Origin: Tenacibaculum skagerrakense
Lineage (GTDB): Bacteria > Bacteroidota > Bacteroidia > Flavobacteriales > Flavobacteriaceae
DNA length: 64,000 nt
Direction of reading: 5' to 3'
Assembly (NCBI RefSeq): GCF_004345825.1
Contig: NZ_SLXM01000004.1
Location: 62,001 to 126,000 of the forward strand
In this document: positions 25,814-35,005 of the stretch, in pieces
How the letters are laid out: the number at the start of each line of letters is the position of its first letter
How positions within the stretch are numbered: position 1 is the stretch's first letter
Notes under the pieces: generated by a model
Told to the model about the DNA's origin: nothing
Databases searched by the model: none
The model's input: the letters and a program-made list of their open reading frames with translations, nothing else
Made by a program: the position numbers and the translations under genes

Positions 25814-26527
25814 ATGAAAAAAGCAGTAAATGTCCTAACTCTTACAGGATTTATGTTCTTTGGGGCTATTCAATCAACTTTTGCACAAGAAGCGGAAAAA
25901 ACTTTTCACCAAGAGTTAAAGCAACGTTTTATTGAAGGAGATCCAACGTTTATGGGGATTGTATTAGTAGCCTTAATTTTAGGTTTAGCTATTGCAATCG
26001 AAAGAATTATTTACTTAAACATGGCAACTACAAACACTAAAAAATTAATTGCTAGTGTAGATGATGCATTAAGTTCTGGTGGTGTTGAAGCAGCGAAAGA
26101 AGTTTGTAGAAATACCAAAGGACCTGTTGCTTCTATTTTCTTCCAAGGATTAGAAAGAGCTGATGAAGGATTAGATGCAGCTGAAAAAGCAGTAGTTGGA
26201 TATGGAGGAGTTCAAATGGGATTGTTAGAGAAGAATATCTCTTGGTTATCTTTATTTATCGCTCTTGCACCGATGTTAGGATTCATGGGAACTGTAATTG
26301 GTATGATTGAAGCATTCGATAAAATCCAAGTACAAAACGATATCTCACCAGCAGTAGTAGCAGGAGGTATTAAGATTGCACTTTTAACAACAGTATTTGG
26401 TTTAGTTGTAGCAATTATCTTACAGATTTTCTATAACTACATCGTATCTAAAGTAGATAGTATCGTTAACAACATGGAAGATGCTTCTATTTCTTTAATC
26501 GATTTATTAGCTAAGTATAAAAAATAA
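25814..26527 (+). CDS. exbB: MotA/TolQ/ExbB proton channel family protein
   Basis: 237 residues. A signal-peptide-like N-terminus (ending STFAQ) precedes three TM segments (about 47-68, 144-165, 188-213) with the ExbB/TolQ signature GLLEKNISWLSLFIALAPMLGFMGTVIGMIEAF. With ExbD proteins it forms the inner-membrane proton channel that energises outer-membrane transport. It is followed within 8 bases by a small membrane protein and then two ExbD genes. The N-terminal extension is usual in Bacteroidota members. Confidence 0.93.
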   Translation: MKKAVNVLTLTGFMFFGAIQSTFAQEAEKTFHQELKQRFIEGDPTFMGIVLVALILGLAIAIERIIYLNMATTNTKKLIASVDDALSSGGVEAAKEVCRNTKGPVASIFFQGLERADEGLDAAEKAVVGYGGVQMGLLEKNISWLSLFIALAPMLGFMGTVIGMIEAFDKIQVQNDISPAVVAGGIKIALLTTVFGLVVAIILQIFYNYIVSKVDSIVNNMEDASISLIDLLAKYKK

Positions 26528-26535
26528 TATCTAGC

Positions 26536-26973
26536 ATGAATAATAAAATTTTAACAATATTAATAGCCATTATTGGTGTTGTAGGTATAGGATTATACGC
26601 CAACATTATGATGGTTAATAAAGACGACGTAGCAGCTATCGATGGTGCTTCTTCACCGATGGTATCTTTTGCAGTAATCTTATTGATTGCTTCGGTAGTA
26701 GTTGCTGTAGTTGCTTCTTTATTAGGATTCTTTAAGAACCCAGCAGCTCTTAAAAGAGCTATCTTGGGAGTAGTTAGTTTAGGTGTAGTACTTTTAGTTT
26801 CGTATTTAATAGCTGATGCTAATCAAGTTATTAATGCTAACGATGAGATTATTGCAGCTGCAGGTAGTTCTGTTTCTAAATTAACTAGTACAGGTATATG
26901 GGGAAGTTTATTTTTGCTTGTAATAGCAGGGGCTTTCTTTGTATTCGATTTATTAAAAGGATTAATTAAATAA
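26536..26973 (+). CDS. Hypothetical 4-TM membrane protein of the ExbB/ExbD operon
   Basis: 145 residues with four predicted TM helices (about 4-24, 42-66, 74-92, 118-140) and little else; the loops are short, with a DDVAAIDGASSP segment between the first two. There are no known catalytic motifs. It is inserted between exbB (8-base gap) and the first exbD (6-base gap), so it is very likely co-translated with the energising complex. Constant presence at this spot would make it a lineage-specific extra subunit; that is inference. Confidence 0.8.
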   Translation: MNNKILTILIAIIGVVGIGLYANIMMVNKDDVAAIDGASSPMVSFAVILLIASVVVAVVASLLGFFKNPAALKRAILGVVSLGVVLLVSYLIADANQVINANDEIIAAAGSSVSKLTSTGIWGSLFLLVIAGAFFVFDLLKGLIK

Positions 26974-26979
26974 TTTATC

Positions 26980-27612
26980 ATGGCAAGAAGAGAAAACCCA
27001 GAAATTAATGCAGGTTCGATGGCAGATATCGCCTTCTTGCTACTTATCTTTTTCCTAGTAACAACAACTATGGATGTTGACTCTGGTATTTCAATGAAAT
27101 TACCAGAAAAACCACCAGCAAATTACGATCCGCCAAAGATTAAAGAGAAGAACATTTTTGAGATTAGTATTAACAGAAATAACGATTTGTTTGTAGACGG
27201 AGATGTTATGGAGTTAAAAGATCTTAAAGGAGCTGCTAAAAAATTTATCGATAATGGTGGAGGTATTGGAAATCCAATGCCAGGAGAAGAGAAGGGTAAA
27301 GAATGTGATTATTGTAATGGGGATAGAGACCCTGAATCATCAGACCACCCTAATAAAGCTATTATTTCAATTGAAAGTGATAGAGCTGCTGATTATGAAG
27401 TTTATGTAAGCATACAGAACGAATTAAGAAGAGCCTATACTGAATTAAGAAATGAATTATCTCTAAAAAAGTATAAGAGAACTTTTGATGAAATAGAGGA
27501 AGCTTATAAGAAAAGTGGTAATAAAGATGAGAATCTTGAAAGACAAGTTCAGGTAATAAAAGATTCATATCCACAAATTATTACGGATCTAGATCCAACT
27601 GGTACTGAATAA
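26980..27612 (+). CDS. exbD: ExbD/TolR family biopolymer transporter with extended periplasmic domain
   Basis: 210 residues, longer than the usual 130-150. The single TM (about 15-31) carries the proton-relay Asp16 in AGSMADIAFLLLIFFLVTT. The periplasmic part has an insertion of about 30 residues after the first beta unit. It is Gly/Asp/Glu-rich and contains CDYC (Cys109, Cys112), which could bind a metal or form a disulfide. A helical extension (YTELRNELSLKKYKRTFDEIEEAYKK) ends the protein. It is followed 22 bases later by a second, ordinary-length ExbD. Confidence 0.92.
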   Translation: MARRENPEINAGSMADIAFLLLIFFLVTTTMDVDSGISMKLPEKPPANYDPPKIKEKNIFEISINRNNDLFVDGDVMELKDLKGAAKKFIDNGGGIGNPMPGEEKGKECDYCNGDRDPESSDHPNKAIISIESDRAADYEVYVSIQNELRRAYTELRNELSLKKYKRTFDEIEEAYKKSGNKDENLERQVQVIKDSYPQIITDLDPTGTE

Positions 27613-27634
27613 TAACTATAAAAACAATTAAACC

Positions 27635-28108
27635 ATGGCAAAATTTGGAAAAAAGAAAAAAGGGACACCGGCTATTTCGACTGCCTCTTTACCTGATATT
27701 GTTTTTATGTTACTTTTCTTCTTCATGGTAACTACCGTGATGAGAGAAACAGACTTACAGATTAACAGTCCAAAATTACCAAGTGCAACAGAAGTAAAAA
27801 AGCTTGAACAAAAAAGTTTAGTTACTACTATTTATGTTGGACAGGCTAAAGAAACTGATAAGTTTGGTAATAAATACAACAGTATCCAATTAAACGATAA
27901 GATTGCAAGTCCTGATGATATTCCAGCATTTATTTTAAATGCTAGATTAGATGTTCCTGAGGTAAACCACCCAAGAATGACTACGTCAATCAAGGCTGAT
28001 AAGCAAATGAGTGTAGGTACTTTAACTGATATTAGACAACGTTTAAGAGATGTAAATGCTCTTAAGTTAAGTTTGTCTACTCACAAGGGAAGTACTATTA
28101 GTGAATAA
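27635..28108 (+). CDS. exbD: ExbD/TolR family biopolymer transporter, second copy
   Basis: 157 residues with a basic N-terminus (KFGKKKKGTP), one TM (about 20-38) with Asp21 in STASLPDIVFMLLFFFMVTT, and a standard periplasmic domain ending TDIRQRLRDVNALKLSLST. It lacks the insertion seen in the first ExbD. Two non-identical ExbD subunits next to one ExbB is a frequent Bacteroidota arrangement and suggests a mixed peptidoglycan-binding shaft. A strong terminator follows. Confidence 0.92.
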   Translation: MAKFGKKKKGTPAISTASLPDIVFMLLFFFMVTTVMRETDLQINSPKLPSATEVKKLEQKSLVTTIYVGQAKETDKFGNKYNSIQLNDKIASPDDIPAFILNARLDVPEVNHPRMTTSIKADKQMSVGTLTDIRQRLRDVNALKLSLSTHKGSTISE

Positions 28109-28132
28109 ATTTCATTTTGATTTATTATATAC

Positions 28133-28164
28133 AAAAGAGCAATTTTTAAATTGCTCTTTTTTTA
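28133..28164 (+). terminator. Terminator of the ExbB/ExbD operon
   Basis: AAAAGAGCAATTT (28133-28145) pairs with AAATTGCTCTTTT (28148-28160), followed by a T-run. Confidence 0.85.
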
Positions 28165-28186
28165 TTCTTAATAGTTATATTTAAAC

Positions 28187-28852
28187 ATGAAGTCTAATTA
28201 TTTCTTTTTACTTTTTATAGTATGCTCTTTTATAACCTATGCTCAACAAGATTCATTGCGTTTAGGAGATAAGTATTGGGAAGATCAATTGTATATGAGT
28301 GTTTCCTATGATATAATGAGAAATCAACCAGCTATGGCTGAAACTAGTGGTTTTTCTTATAGCTTGTCATTTGGTTATATTAAAGACATTCCTTTTACAA
28401 GAAGAGGAAATTTATCTGCTGGTGTTGGAGTAGGGTATGGTTACAATTCCTTTAATCATGACTTACAAGTGTTAGATACTAATACGCTACAATTAGCTGA
28501 TAATATTGCATCAAATAAACTCAAATTACATAATTTGGAGTTTCCTATCCAATTACGTTGGAGAACATCAGATGCTGTAACCTATTCATTTTGGAGAGTC
28601 TATGCTGGAATGAAATTAACCTATAATTTGAATAATAAGTTTTCTTATGAATTAAATAACCAGCTAATTGAATTTTCTAACATTGCCGTTTTTAATAAAT
28701 TTCAAACAGGATTAGAAGTATCTGCTGGATATGGTGCATTTAATTTTTATTTCTACTACGGACTTAATTCTGTTTATAAAAATGCAATTGTAAATGGAGA
28801 AGAAGTAGCTTCTAAAATAACTAAGTTTGGTTTAATTTTTTACTTGCTATAA
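28187..28852 (+). CDS. Outer-membrane beta-barrel protein, PorT-like
   Basis: 221 residues with a signal peptide (ending FITYAQ) and a small barrel built of alternating strands (YSLSFGYIKDIPF, LSAGVGVGYGYNSF, FPIQLRWRT, LEVSAGYGAFNFYFYYGL), ending in KFGLIFYLL. It resembles the PorT/SprT class, whose founding member is required for type IX secretion and gliding. I cannot decide by eye whether this is the true orthologue or a general 'outer membrane beta-barrel' protein. Its context (after exbB-exbD-exbD, before the PAP2-like protein and rpoN) is one I associate with Flavobacteriia. Confidence 0.75.
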   Translation: MKSNYFFLLFIVCSFITYAQQDSLRLGDKYWEDQLYMSVSYDIMRNQPAMAETSGFSYSLSFGYIKDIPFTRRGNLSAGVGVGYGYNSFNHDLQVLDTNTLQLADNIASNKLKLHNLEFPIQLRWRTSDAVTYSFWRVYAGMKLTYNLNNKFSYELNNQLIEFSNIAVFNKFQTGLEVSAGYGAFNFYFYYGLNSVYKNAIVNGEEVASKITKFGLIFYLL

Positions 28853-28857
28853 GTTTT

Positions 28858-29457
28858 TTATAACATATAATAGGCAATAATTTGACAGCTAACACCTAAA
28901 ATAAAGCCTAAATAAACCTCTTTAGGTGTGTGCGCCTTCAAGTATAGTCTTGAAGCTCCTAAAAGACCGGAAAGCAGTATTAAAATAATTATTAAAGGCA
29001 AAACAGATACGTTGTATATAAGCTGAAAAACTATAAAATATCCAACAGCACTTCCCATAGATAATAAATGGATACTAGTTTTGATTCCAGTAACAAAAAT
29101 CAGATATATAGCTATCAATCCTAACAAGGTGCCATAAAAGAGATATGATAAATCTTGAGCGTTTCTAAAAGCACTAAAGTATCTAGCTAAGATTAAAAAA
29201 ATACACATCATTATAAAGAGAGGTGCTTTTCGTTCCTTTATTGAGGGTAAGTTTACAGAACTAATTTTATTTGTTAGCTTTAAAACTATTAATATGAATA
29301 TCGGAATGATATACGTTGCTATAAATACAATGCTTAAAAAGTATAATTGCTCTCTAAAATCAACTTCAAAAGGACATAAATAAAAATACAACAATAAACC
29401 AATAGTTGGCATTACTATTGGATGAAGAATGGTTGATAAAAACTTATGCCATCTCAT
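28858..29457 (-). CDS. PAP2-like multi-TM membrane protein
   Basis: 199 residues with about six TM segments. The C-terminal region ASRLYLKAHTPKEVYLGFILGV echoes the PAP2 phosphatase third motif (SR…H…D…G), with Glu where the Asp usually stands. The first PAP2 motif (KxxxxxxRP) is not clear. It is therefore probably a divergent PAP2-superfamily protein that may or may not be an active lipid phosphatase. The gene begins directly at the rpoN stop (no gap), so it is co-transcribed with rpoN, and it ends 5 bases from the converging barrel gene. Confidence 0.75.
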   Translation of the reverse strand: MRWHKFLSTILHPIVMPTIGLLLYFYLCPFEVDFREQLYFLSIVFIATYIIPIFILIVLKLTNKISSVNLPSIKERKAPLFIMMCIFLILARYFSAFRNAQDLSYLFYGTLLGLIAIYLIFVTGIKTSIHLLSMGSAVGYFIVFQLIYNVSVLPLIIILILLSGLLGASRLYLKAHTPKEVYLGFILGVSCQIIAYYML

Positions 29458-30921
29458 TTATATTTCTTTTCTTAATCTAGCCACGGGAATGTCTAATTGT
29501 TCTCTATACTTCGCTACAGTTCTTCTCGCAATTGGATATCCTTTTTCCTTTAAAATTGCAGATAACTTTTCATCTGTTAAAGGTTTCTTTTTATTTTCTT
29601 CTGCTATTACGTTTTCTAGTATTTTCTTAATCTCTCTAGTAGATACATCCTCTCCTTGATCGTTTTTCATTGATTCAGAGAAAAATTCTTTAATTAATTT
29701 CGTACCATAAGGAGTAGAAACATATTTACTATTTGCTACTCTTGAAATCGTTGAAACATCCATGTTGATCGTATCTGCAATATCTTTTAAGATCATCGGT
29801 TTCAACTTTCGTTCATCACCCGTTAAAAAATAATCATATTGATAATGCATGATAGCATTCATGGTAACTAATAAAGTTTGCTGACGCTGTTTAATTGCAT
29901 CAATAAACCATTTTGCAGCATCTAACTTTTGTTTGATAAATAATACCGCATCTTTTTGAGACTTAGTCTTATCTTTAGAATCTTGATATCCTTTTAACAT
30001 GTTGTTGTATTCCTTCGAAACATGTAACTCAGGAGCGTTTCTAGAGTTTAATGATAGCTCTAATTTTCCGTCAATAATTCTAATAGTGAAATCGGGAACA
30101 ATTTGTTCGGCAATTTTATTATTACCAGCATAAGAGCTACCAGGTTTAGGATTAAGTTTTGATATTTCTAAGTTTACTTCCTTAAGTTCTTCTTCAGAAA
30201 TATTAAACTTATCTAATAGTTTATTGTAGTGTTTTTTTACAAAATGATCGAAAGCATTTTCTAGTATGTCAATTGCTAAAGCACGACTTTTAGTAGGTGT
30301 TTTCGATCTTAGTTGGATGATTAAGCATTCTTTTAAATCTCTTGCTCCAACTCCAATTGGATCTAAACGTTGTACTACATTTTTTAGCACATAAGCAACT
30401 TTTTCTTCTGTAGTAAATACATTTTGGGTGAACGCTAAATCATCAATTAAATCAATTAAATCTCGTCGTATATAACCGCTTTCATCTATACTTCCTACAA
30501 GAAACTCTGCAATAGCTTTTTCCTCCTCATCTATTCTAAAAGTATTTAATTGATTATTCAAAGATTGATGAAAAGTTGTACCTGCGGCATAAGGAACTTG
30601 CTTTTCTTCATCGTCTGAAGAATAGTTATTTGTTTGCGTTTTATAACTAGGAAATTCGTCGTCACTAAGATATTCGTCTATATTGATATCATCAGCTTCA
30701 ATTTTTTCACTACCGGCATCATCATAATCCGTATCATTTGAAAAATCGTCGTCAAAATTATCACTCTCTTCTTTTCCAGTATCTAAAGCAGGGTTCTCTT
30801 CAATTTCCTGCTTTAAACGCTCTTCAAACGCCTGAGTAGGCAGTTGAATAAGTTTCATCAACTGAATTTGTTGAGGCGACAGTTTTTGAAGTAATTTTTG
30901 ATGTAAACTTTGTTTTAGCAT
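29458..30921 (-). CDS. rpoN: RNA polymerase sigma-54 factor
   Basis: 487 residues in the standard order. The N-terminal Gln/Leu-rich activator region is SLHQKLLQKLSPQQIQLMKLI…. An acidic linker (about 50-95, EESDNFDDDFSNDTDYDD) is followed by the core-binding domain (LVGSIDESGYIRRDL, PIGVGARDLKECL, FNISEEELKEV), the HTH DIADTINMDVSTISRVANSKYVSTPYG, and the C-terminal RpoN box RRTVAKYRE. It directs transcription from -24/-12 promoters with enhancer-binding ATPases. A TATATTTG box lies just upstream of the start. Confidence 0.96.
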   Translation of the reverse strand: MLKQSLHQKLLQKLSPQQIQLMKLIQLPTQAFEERLKQEIEENPALDTGKEESDNFDDDFSNDTDYDDAGSEKIEADDINIDEYLSDDEFPSYKTQTNNYSSDDEEKQVPYAAGTTFHQSLNNQLNTFRIDEEEKAIAEFLVGSIDESGYIRRDLIDLIDDLAFTQNVFTTEEKVAYVLKNVVQRLDPIGVGARDLKECLIIQLRSKTPTKSRALAIDILENAFDHFVKKHYNKLLDKFNISEEELKEVNLEISKLNPKPGSSYAGNNKIAEQIVPDFTIRIIDGKLELSLNSRNAPELHVSKEYNNMLKGYQDSKDKTKSQKDAVLFIKQKLDAAKWFIDAIKQRQQTLLVTMNAIMHYQYDYFLTGDERKLKPMILKDIADTINMDVSTISRVANSKYVSTPYGTKLIKEFFSESMKNDQGEDVSTREIKKILENVIAEENKKKPLTDEKLSAILKEKGYPIARRTVAKYREQLDIPVARLRKEI

Positions 30922-30926
30922 AGATA

Positions 30927-30934
30927 CAAATATA
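30927..30934 (-). promoter_or_regulatory. Putative -7 box of rpoN
   Basis: The minus strand reads TATATTTG only 5 bases upstream of the rpoN ATG, implying a minimal leader. No -33 TTG is seen at standard spacing. Confidence 0.35.
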
Positions 30935-30952
30935 TGAATTCAGTAAAAATAA

Positions 30953-30981
30953 AATCGCCATTCTTGTTAGGAATGGCGATT
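30953..30981 (-). terminator. asnS terminator
   Basis: A perfect 11-bp stem AATCGCCATTC / GAATGGCGATT with a 7-base loop and a T-rich tail on the minus strand, between asnS and rpoN. Confidence 0.85.
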
Positions 30982-31005
30982 ACTGTATGTATTTTTTAAT
31001 TCTTT

Positions 31006-32448
31006 TTAGAATTCAGCATTTTGAGGTGTTCTTGGGAAAGGAATCACATCTCTAATATTACTCATCCCTGTAGTAAATAATACTAAACGTTCAAAACCAA
31101 GACCAAATCCAGAGTGAACTGCTGTTCCGAATTTACGAGTGTCTAAATACCACCATAATTCTTCTTCTTCAATATCTAAAGCAGCCATTTTTTCTTTCAG
31201 CACCTCTAAACGTTCTTCTCTTTGAGAACCACCAACCATTTCACCAATCCCAGGGAATAAAACGTCCATTGCTCTTACTGTTTTACCATCTTCATTTAAA
31301 CGCATGTAAAATGCTTTAATATTAGCTGGATAATCAAATAAGATTACAGGACATTTAAAGTGTTTTTCAACTAAATAACGTTCGTGTTCAGATTGTAAAT
31401 CAGCTCCCCATTCATCAATTGGAAATTGGAATTTCTTCTTTTTGTTAGGTTTGCTATTACGTAGAATATCAATTGCTTCAGTATAAGAGACTCTTTTAAA
31501 GTTGTTGTCTACAACAAATTTAATTTTCTCAATCAATGACATTTCACTGCGCTCAGCTTGAGGCTTTGCTTTATCCTCTTTAACGAATCTATCATTTAAA
31601 AAAGCTAAGTCATCTTGACAGTTATCTAATACATACTGTAAAACATACTTAATGAAATCCTCAGATAAATCCATGTTCGCATCTAAATCATTAAATGCAA
31701 CTTCAGGTTCAATCATCCAGAATTCAGCTAAATGACGCGTAGTATTTGAGTTTTCAGCTCTAAATGTTGGTCCAAATGTATATACTTTACCAAGTCCCAT
31801 TGCATAGGTCTCTGCTTCTAATTGTCCAGATACCGTTAAGTTAGTTTGTTTTCCAAAGAAATCTTGGCTATAATCAACTTCACCATCTTCATTTAACGGA
31901 GCTTTGTTTGGTTCGAAATTCGTAACTCTAAACATTTCACCTGCACCTTCAGCATCTGAACCTGTAATAATTGGTGTATTTACATAATAAAATCCATTTT
32001 GTTGGAAATATTGATGTACTGCAAAAGATAATGCCGAACGCACTCTCATTACAGCACTAAATGTATTTGTTCTAACACGTAAATGTGCTTGTTGCCTTAA
32101 TAACTCTAAAGAGTGTTTCTTAGGTTGTAAAATAGTTTTTGAAACTTCATCAGGATCAGCATCTCCTAAAATATCAATACTTGTTACTTGAATTTCAACC
32201 GATTGTCCTTTGCCTTGACTTTCAACTAAAGTTCCATAAACTGAAATAGCAGCGCCAGTGGTAATTCTTTTTAATAAAGCCTCATCTGTATTCTCAAAAT
32301 CAACAACACACTGAATATTATTAATCGTAGAACCATCATTTAATTGAATAAAACGATTACTTCTAAACGCTCTTACCCAACCTTTAACATTTACTTCTTG
32401 AAGAAGTTTTTCTGAAGCTAATAATTCTTTTACGCTACTTGTTTTCAT
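31006..32448 (-). CDS. asnS: Asparaginyl-tRNA synthetase
   Basis: Class II enzyme that charges tRNA-Asn. 480 residues. The N-terminal OB anticodon-binding domain (1-115, [20 protein letters not shown]) precedes the class II core with motif 2 ([21 protein letters not shown]) and motif 3 ([12 protein letters not shown]) near the C-terminus. Features such as [14 protein letters not shown] distinguish it from AspRS. Its own promoter and terminator define a single-gene unit. Start at the ATG 32448. Confidence 0.96.
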   Translation of the reverse strand: MKTSSVKELLASEKLLQEVNVKGWVRAFRSNRFIQLNDGSTINNIQCVVDFENTDEALLKRITTGAAISVYGTLVESQGKGQSVEIQVTSIDILGDADPDEVSKTILQPKKHSLELLRQQAHLRVRTNTFSAVMRVRSALSFAVHQYFQQNGFYYVNTPIITGSDAEGAGEMFRVTNFEPNKAPLNEDGEVDYSQDFFGKQTNLTVSGQLEAETYAMGLGKVYTFGPTFRAENSNTTRHLAEFWMIEPEVAFNDLDANMDLSEDFIKYVLQYVLDNCQDDLAFLNDRFVKEDKAKPQAERSEMSLIEKIKFVVDNNFKRVSYTEAIDILRNSKPNKKKKFQFPIDEWGADLQSEHERYLVEKHFKCPVILFDYPANIKAFYMRLNEDGKTVRAMDVLFPGIGEMVGGSQREERLEVLKEKMAALDIEEEELWWYLDTRKFGTAVHSGFGLGFERLVLFTTGMSNIRDVIPFPRTPQNAEF

Positions 32449-32468
32449 ATCCTTTAAAAATTGAGGGA

Positions 32469-32499
32469 CAAATATAATTTTTTAAGGAGAAACAAGCAA
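32469..32499 (-). promoter_or_regulatory. asnS promoter
   Basis: On the minus strand a TTG (32499-32497), a 20-base spacer and TATATTTG (32476-32469) match the Bacteroidota consensus. The asnS ATG is 20 bases further on. Confidence 0.65.
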
Positions 32500-32541
32500 C
32501 GCATTTAATGCATGAATGGTAGCTTTTTAATGAAAATAGAA

Positions 32542-34911
32542 TTATTTTTCTGATTTCTCCTTAGGAGGTAATATTTTAAAATTAGTTTCCTTTAACACTT
32601 TTTTGTTAGCTATTTTCTTTTCAAAAGATAATAGAAGTGATGGTAGTAATAATAAATTAGAAACCATAGCTAATAACAGCGTTACAGAAACCAAACCTCC
32701 TAATGCTATAGTTCCTCCAAAGCTAGATACTGTGAATACTAAAAAGCCAAAGAAAAGAACTATTGAAGTATAAAACATACTTACTCCAGTTTCTTTAAGA
32801 GCTGAATATACAGCAGGTTTTATTCTCCAGTTATTTGCCAGTAATTCTTGTCGGTATTTAGCGAGAAAATGAATTGTATCATCTACAGAAATACCAAAGG
32901 CAATACTAAAAACTAAAATAGTTGATGGTTTAATCGGTATGTCAAAGAATCCCATTAATCCAGCAGTCATTAATAGCGGTAACATGTTTGGGATTAAAGA
33001 AATTAATATCATTTCTAATGATCTAAACATCCACGCCATAAAAATTGAGATTAAGAGAATCGCTAGAGAAAGAGATATTACTAAATTCTTTATAAGGTAA
33101 TTAGTTCCTTTTAGAAAAACTAAAGCTTTTCCAGTCATAGAAACTTCAAATTTTTCATCCGGAAATTGCTTCTTGATAACTGCATTTAAACGCTCTTGAA
33201 TGATATCCATCTTATCAGTACCTACATCTTTCATGAATGTAGTAATTCTTGCATATCGTCCAGTGCTGTCAACAAAATTCTTAAGCATCCCAGCATTACT
33301 ATCAGAGTTCTTGGTATAGGCAAAAATATAACTTTGCTCTTGGCTCGTTGGAAGTTGATAATATTTAGGGTTTCCTTTGTAATAGGCTTGTTTTGAGTAT
33401 TTTACTAAATTGTTAACTGATATAGGCTTAGAAAGTTCAGGGAAAGTTTCAATGGTTTCATTTAACTTTTCCATTTTCTTTAAGGTTGATAATTTCATAA
33501 CACCTTTGTCCCTTTTAGTATCAATTAAAATTTCTAATGGCATAATACCACCGAATTCAGTTTCAAAAAATTTGATGTCTTTATAAAACTGTTTTCCTTT
33601 AGGCATATCTTCAATTAAGCTTCCAGAAACTCTAATTAAAGAAAGACCAGCCATACTTAATATAATAATAACTACTGTAGTTATATAAATAGTAATTCTA
33701 TGATGTCTTACTGTACGTTCCATCCAGTTTACCACATTTTCCATCCACTTTTTTTCTAAATGGTTCAAATGCTTCTTTTGTGGTAGCGGCATGAAACTAT
33801 ATAAAATTGGTATAATCAATAAAGCTAAAATGAAAATACTAATAATGTTTATAGAAGCTAGTATACCAAATTCACGTAAAAGTTGACTTTTAACAAATAC
33901 GAATGTTGCAAAACCAGAGGCAGTTGTAATATTCGTCATTAACGTTGCATTACCAATTTTGGAAATTACACGTTGTAAAGACTTTGCTTGATTACCGTGC
34001 TTTTTAACTTCTTGCTGATATTTATTAATTAAGAAGACAGCATTAGGAACTCCAATAACAATAATTAATGGAGGAATTAAAGCTGTTAAAACAGTAAGTT
34101 CGTATCCTAACAATCCAATGAAACCAAACGCCCAAGTAACACCAATTCCTACAACAAGCATAGTGATAAACGTAGCTCTAAAAGATCTGAAAAAGAAAAA
34201 GAAGATGATGGCAGTAATAAGTAAAGCACCAGCAACAAACAGAAGCATTTCATCAGCGATATTCTGAGAGTTTAATGTTCGAATGTATGGCATACCAGAG
34301 ATACGTACATCTAGTTGATTATCTTTCTGAAATTTTTTTACTTCTGGAATAAGATAATTATTAATAAAATCAGCTCTTTCAGGAGTGTTTACAATGTCTT
34401 TTTTAAGATATATTGCTGTTTGAATTGTACCTTCTTCGTTAAAAAGAATATTTTGATAAAAAGGCAATTCTTCAAACAACTGTTTTTTAATACTTTCTAT
34501 GTCTTCTTGAGTGGAAGGAGTTTTTTCTAAGAGAGGATTTACTACAAACTTTCTGTTTTTCCTGTCTGCTTCTAATTTTTTAATATCAGTAATAGATACG
34601 GTAAAAGCTACTTGAGGAGTGTTATCTAACTTTTTTGCTAATTCGTTCCAAGCATTGAATTTTTTTACTTCAAATACGGTACTATCTTTTAAACCAAGTA
34701 TTATTAAATTCCCTTCTTCTCCGAAAATTTCTAAGAATTTATTGTACTCTATGTTGACTTGATGGTTTTCCGGAAGTAGGTTTGCCTCAGAATAGGAAAA
34801 ACGAATGTTGTTGGTTTGGGAGACTAAATAGGCAGTTATACCAATAATTACAGCTAATACTAGATAGCGATTTCGTAAAATAAATCCTGCGATTTTAGTC
34901 CAAAAAGTCAT
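32542..34911 (-). CDS. RND superfamily (MMPL-type) exporter
   Basis: 789 residues with the two-fold RND layout. TM1 is at about 15-30, followed by a soluble loop (50-215) and a TM bundle (220-375) containing LTALIPPLIIVIGVPNAVFLINKYQQEV. A second TM starts at 405, followed by a second soluble loop (425-610) and a final bundle with the SIAFGISVDDTIHFLAKYRQEL motif. The paired Asp in the last motif is typical of proton-driven MMPL/hopanoid-type exporters. No membrane-fusion or outer-membrane partner is adjacent. Substrate unknown; lipid-like molecules are usual for the family. Confidence 0.9.
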   Translation of the reverse strand: MTFWTKIAGFILRNRYLVLAVIIGITAYLVSQTNNIRFSYSEANLLPENHQVNIEYNKFLEIFGEEGNLIILGLKDSTVFEVKKFNAWNELAKKLDNTPQVAFTVSITDIKKLEADRKNRKFVVNPLLEKTPSTQEDIESIKKQLFEELPFYQNILFNEEGTIQTAIYLKKDIVNTPERADFINNYLIPEVKKFQKDNQLDVRISGMPYIRTLNSQNIADEMLLFVAGALLITAIIFFFFFRSFRATFITMLVVGIGVTWAFGFIGLLGYELTVLTALIPPLIIVIGVPNAVFLINKYQQEVKKHGNQAKSLQRVISKIGNATLMTNITTASGFATFVFVKSQLLREFGILASINIISIFILALLIIPILYSFMPLPQKKHLNHLEKKWMENVVNWMERTVRHHRITIYITTVVIIILSMAGLSLIRVSGSLIEDMPKGKQFYKDIKFFETEFGGIMPLEILIDTKRDKGVMKLSTLKKMEKLNETIETFPELSKPISVNNLVKYSKQAYYKGNPKYYQLPTSQEQSYIFAYTKNSDSNAGMLKNFVDSTGRYARITTFMKDVGTDKMDIIQERLNAVIKKQFPDEKFEVSMTGKALVFLKGTNYLIKNLVISLSLAILLISIFMAWMFRSLEMILISLIPNMLPLLMTAGLMGFFDIPIKPSTILVFSIAFGISVDDTIHFLAKYRQELLANNWRIKPAVYSALKETGVSMFYTSIVLFFGFLVFTVSSFGGTIALGGLVSVTLLLAMVSNLLLLPSLLLSFEKKIANKKVLKETNFKILPPKEKSEK

Positions 34912-34926
34912 TCAAAAAAATTTGTG

Positions 34927-34959
34927 CAAAGGTATGTTAAAAAGAGGTAATAGAACAAA
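34927..34959 (-). promoter_or_regulatory. Promoter of the RND exporter gene
   Basis: On the minus strand TTTG (34959-34956), a 21-base spacer and TACCTTTG (34934-34927) fit the consensus; the ATG lies 16 bases downstream. The upstream box abuts the frr terminator. Confidence 0.65.
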
Positions 34960-34961
34960 AA

Positions 34962-34982
34962 AAGAGTGTTGTAAACACTCTT
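34962..34982 (-). terminator. Terminator after frr
   Basis: AAGAGTGTT (34962-34970) pairs with AACACTCTT (34974-34982), with A/T runs on both sides. It ends the pyrH-frr unit. Confidence 0.75.
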
Positions 34983-35005
34983 CTTTTAAAAATATATCAT
35001 AAAAA

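Noticed and set aside
28187..28852. Firm naming as the type IX secretion protein SprT/PorT
   Set aside because: Only the general barrel class can be read from sequence; the true orthologue needs alignment, so no gene symbol was given.
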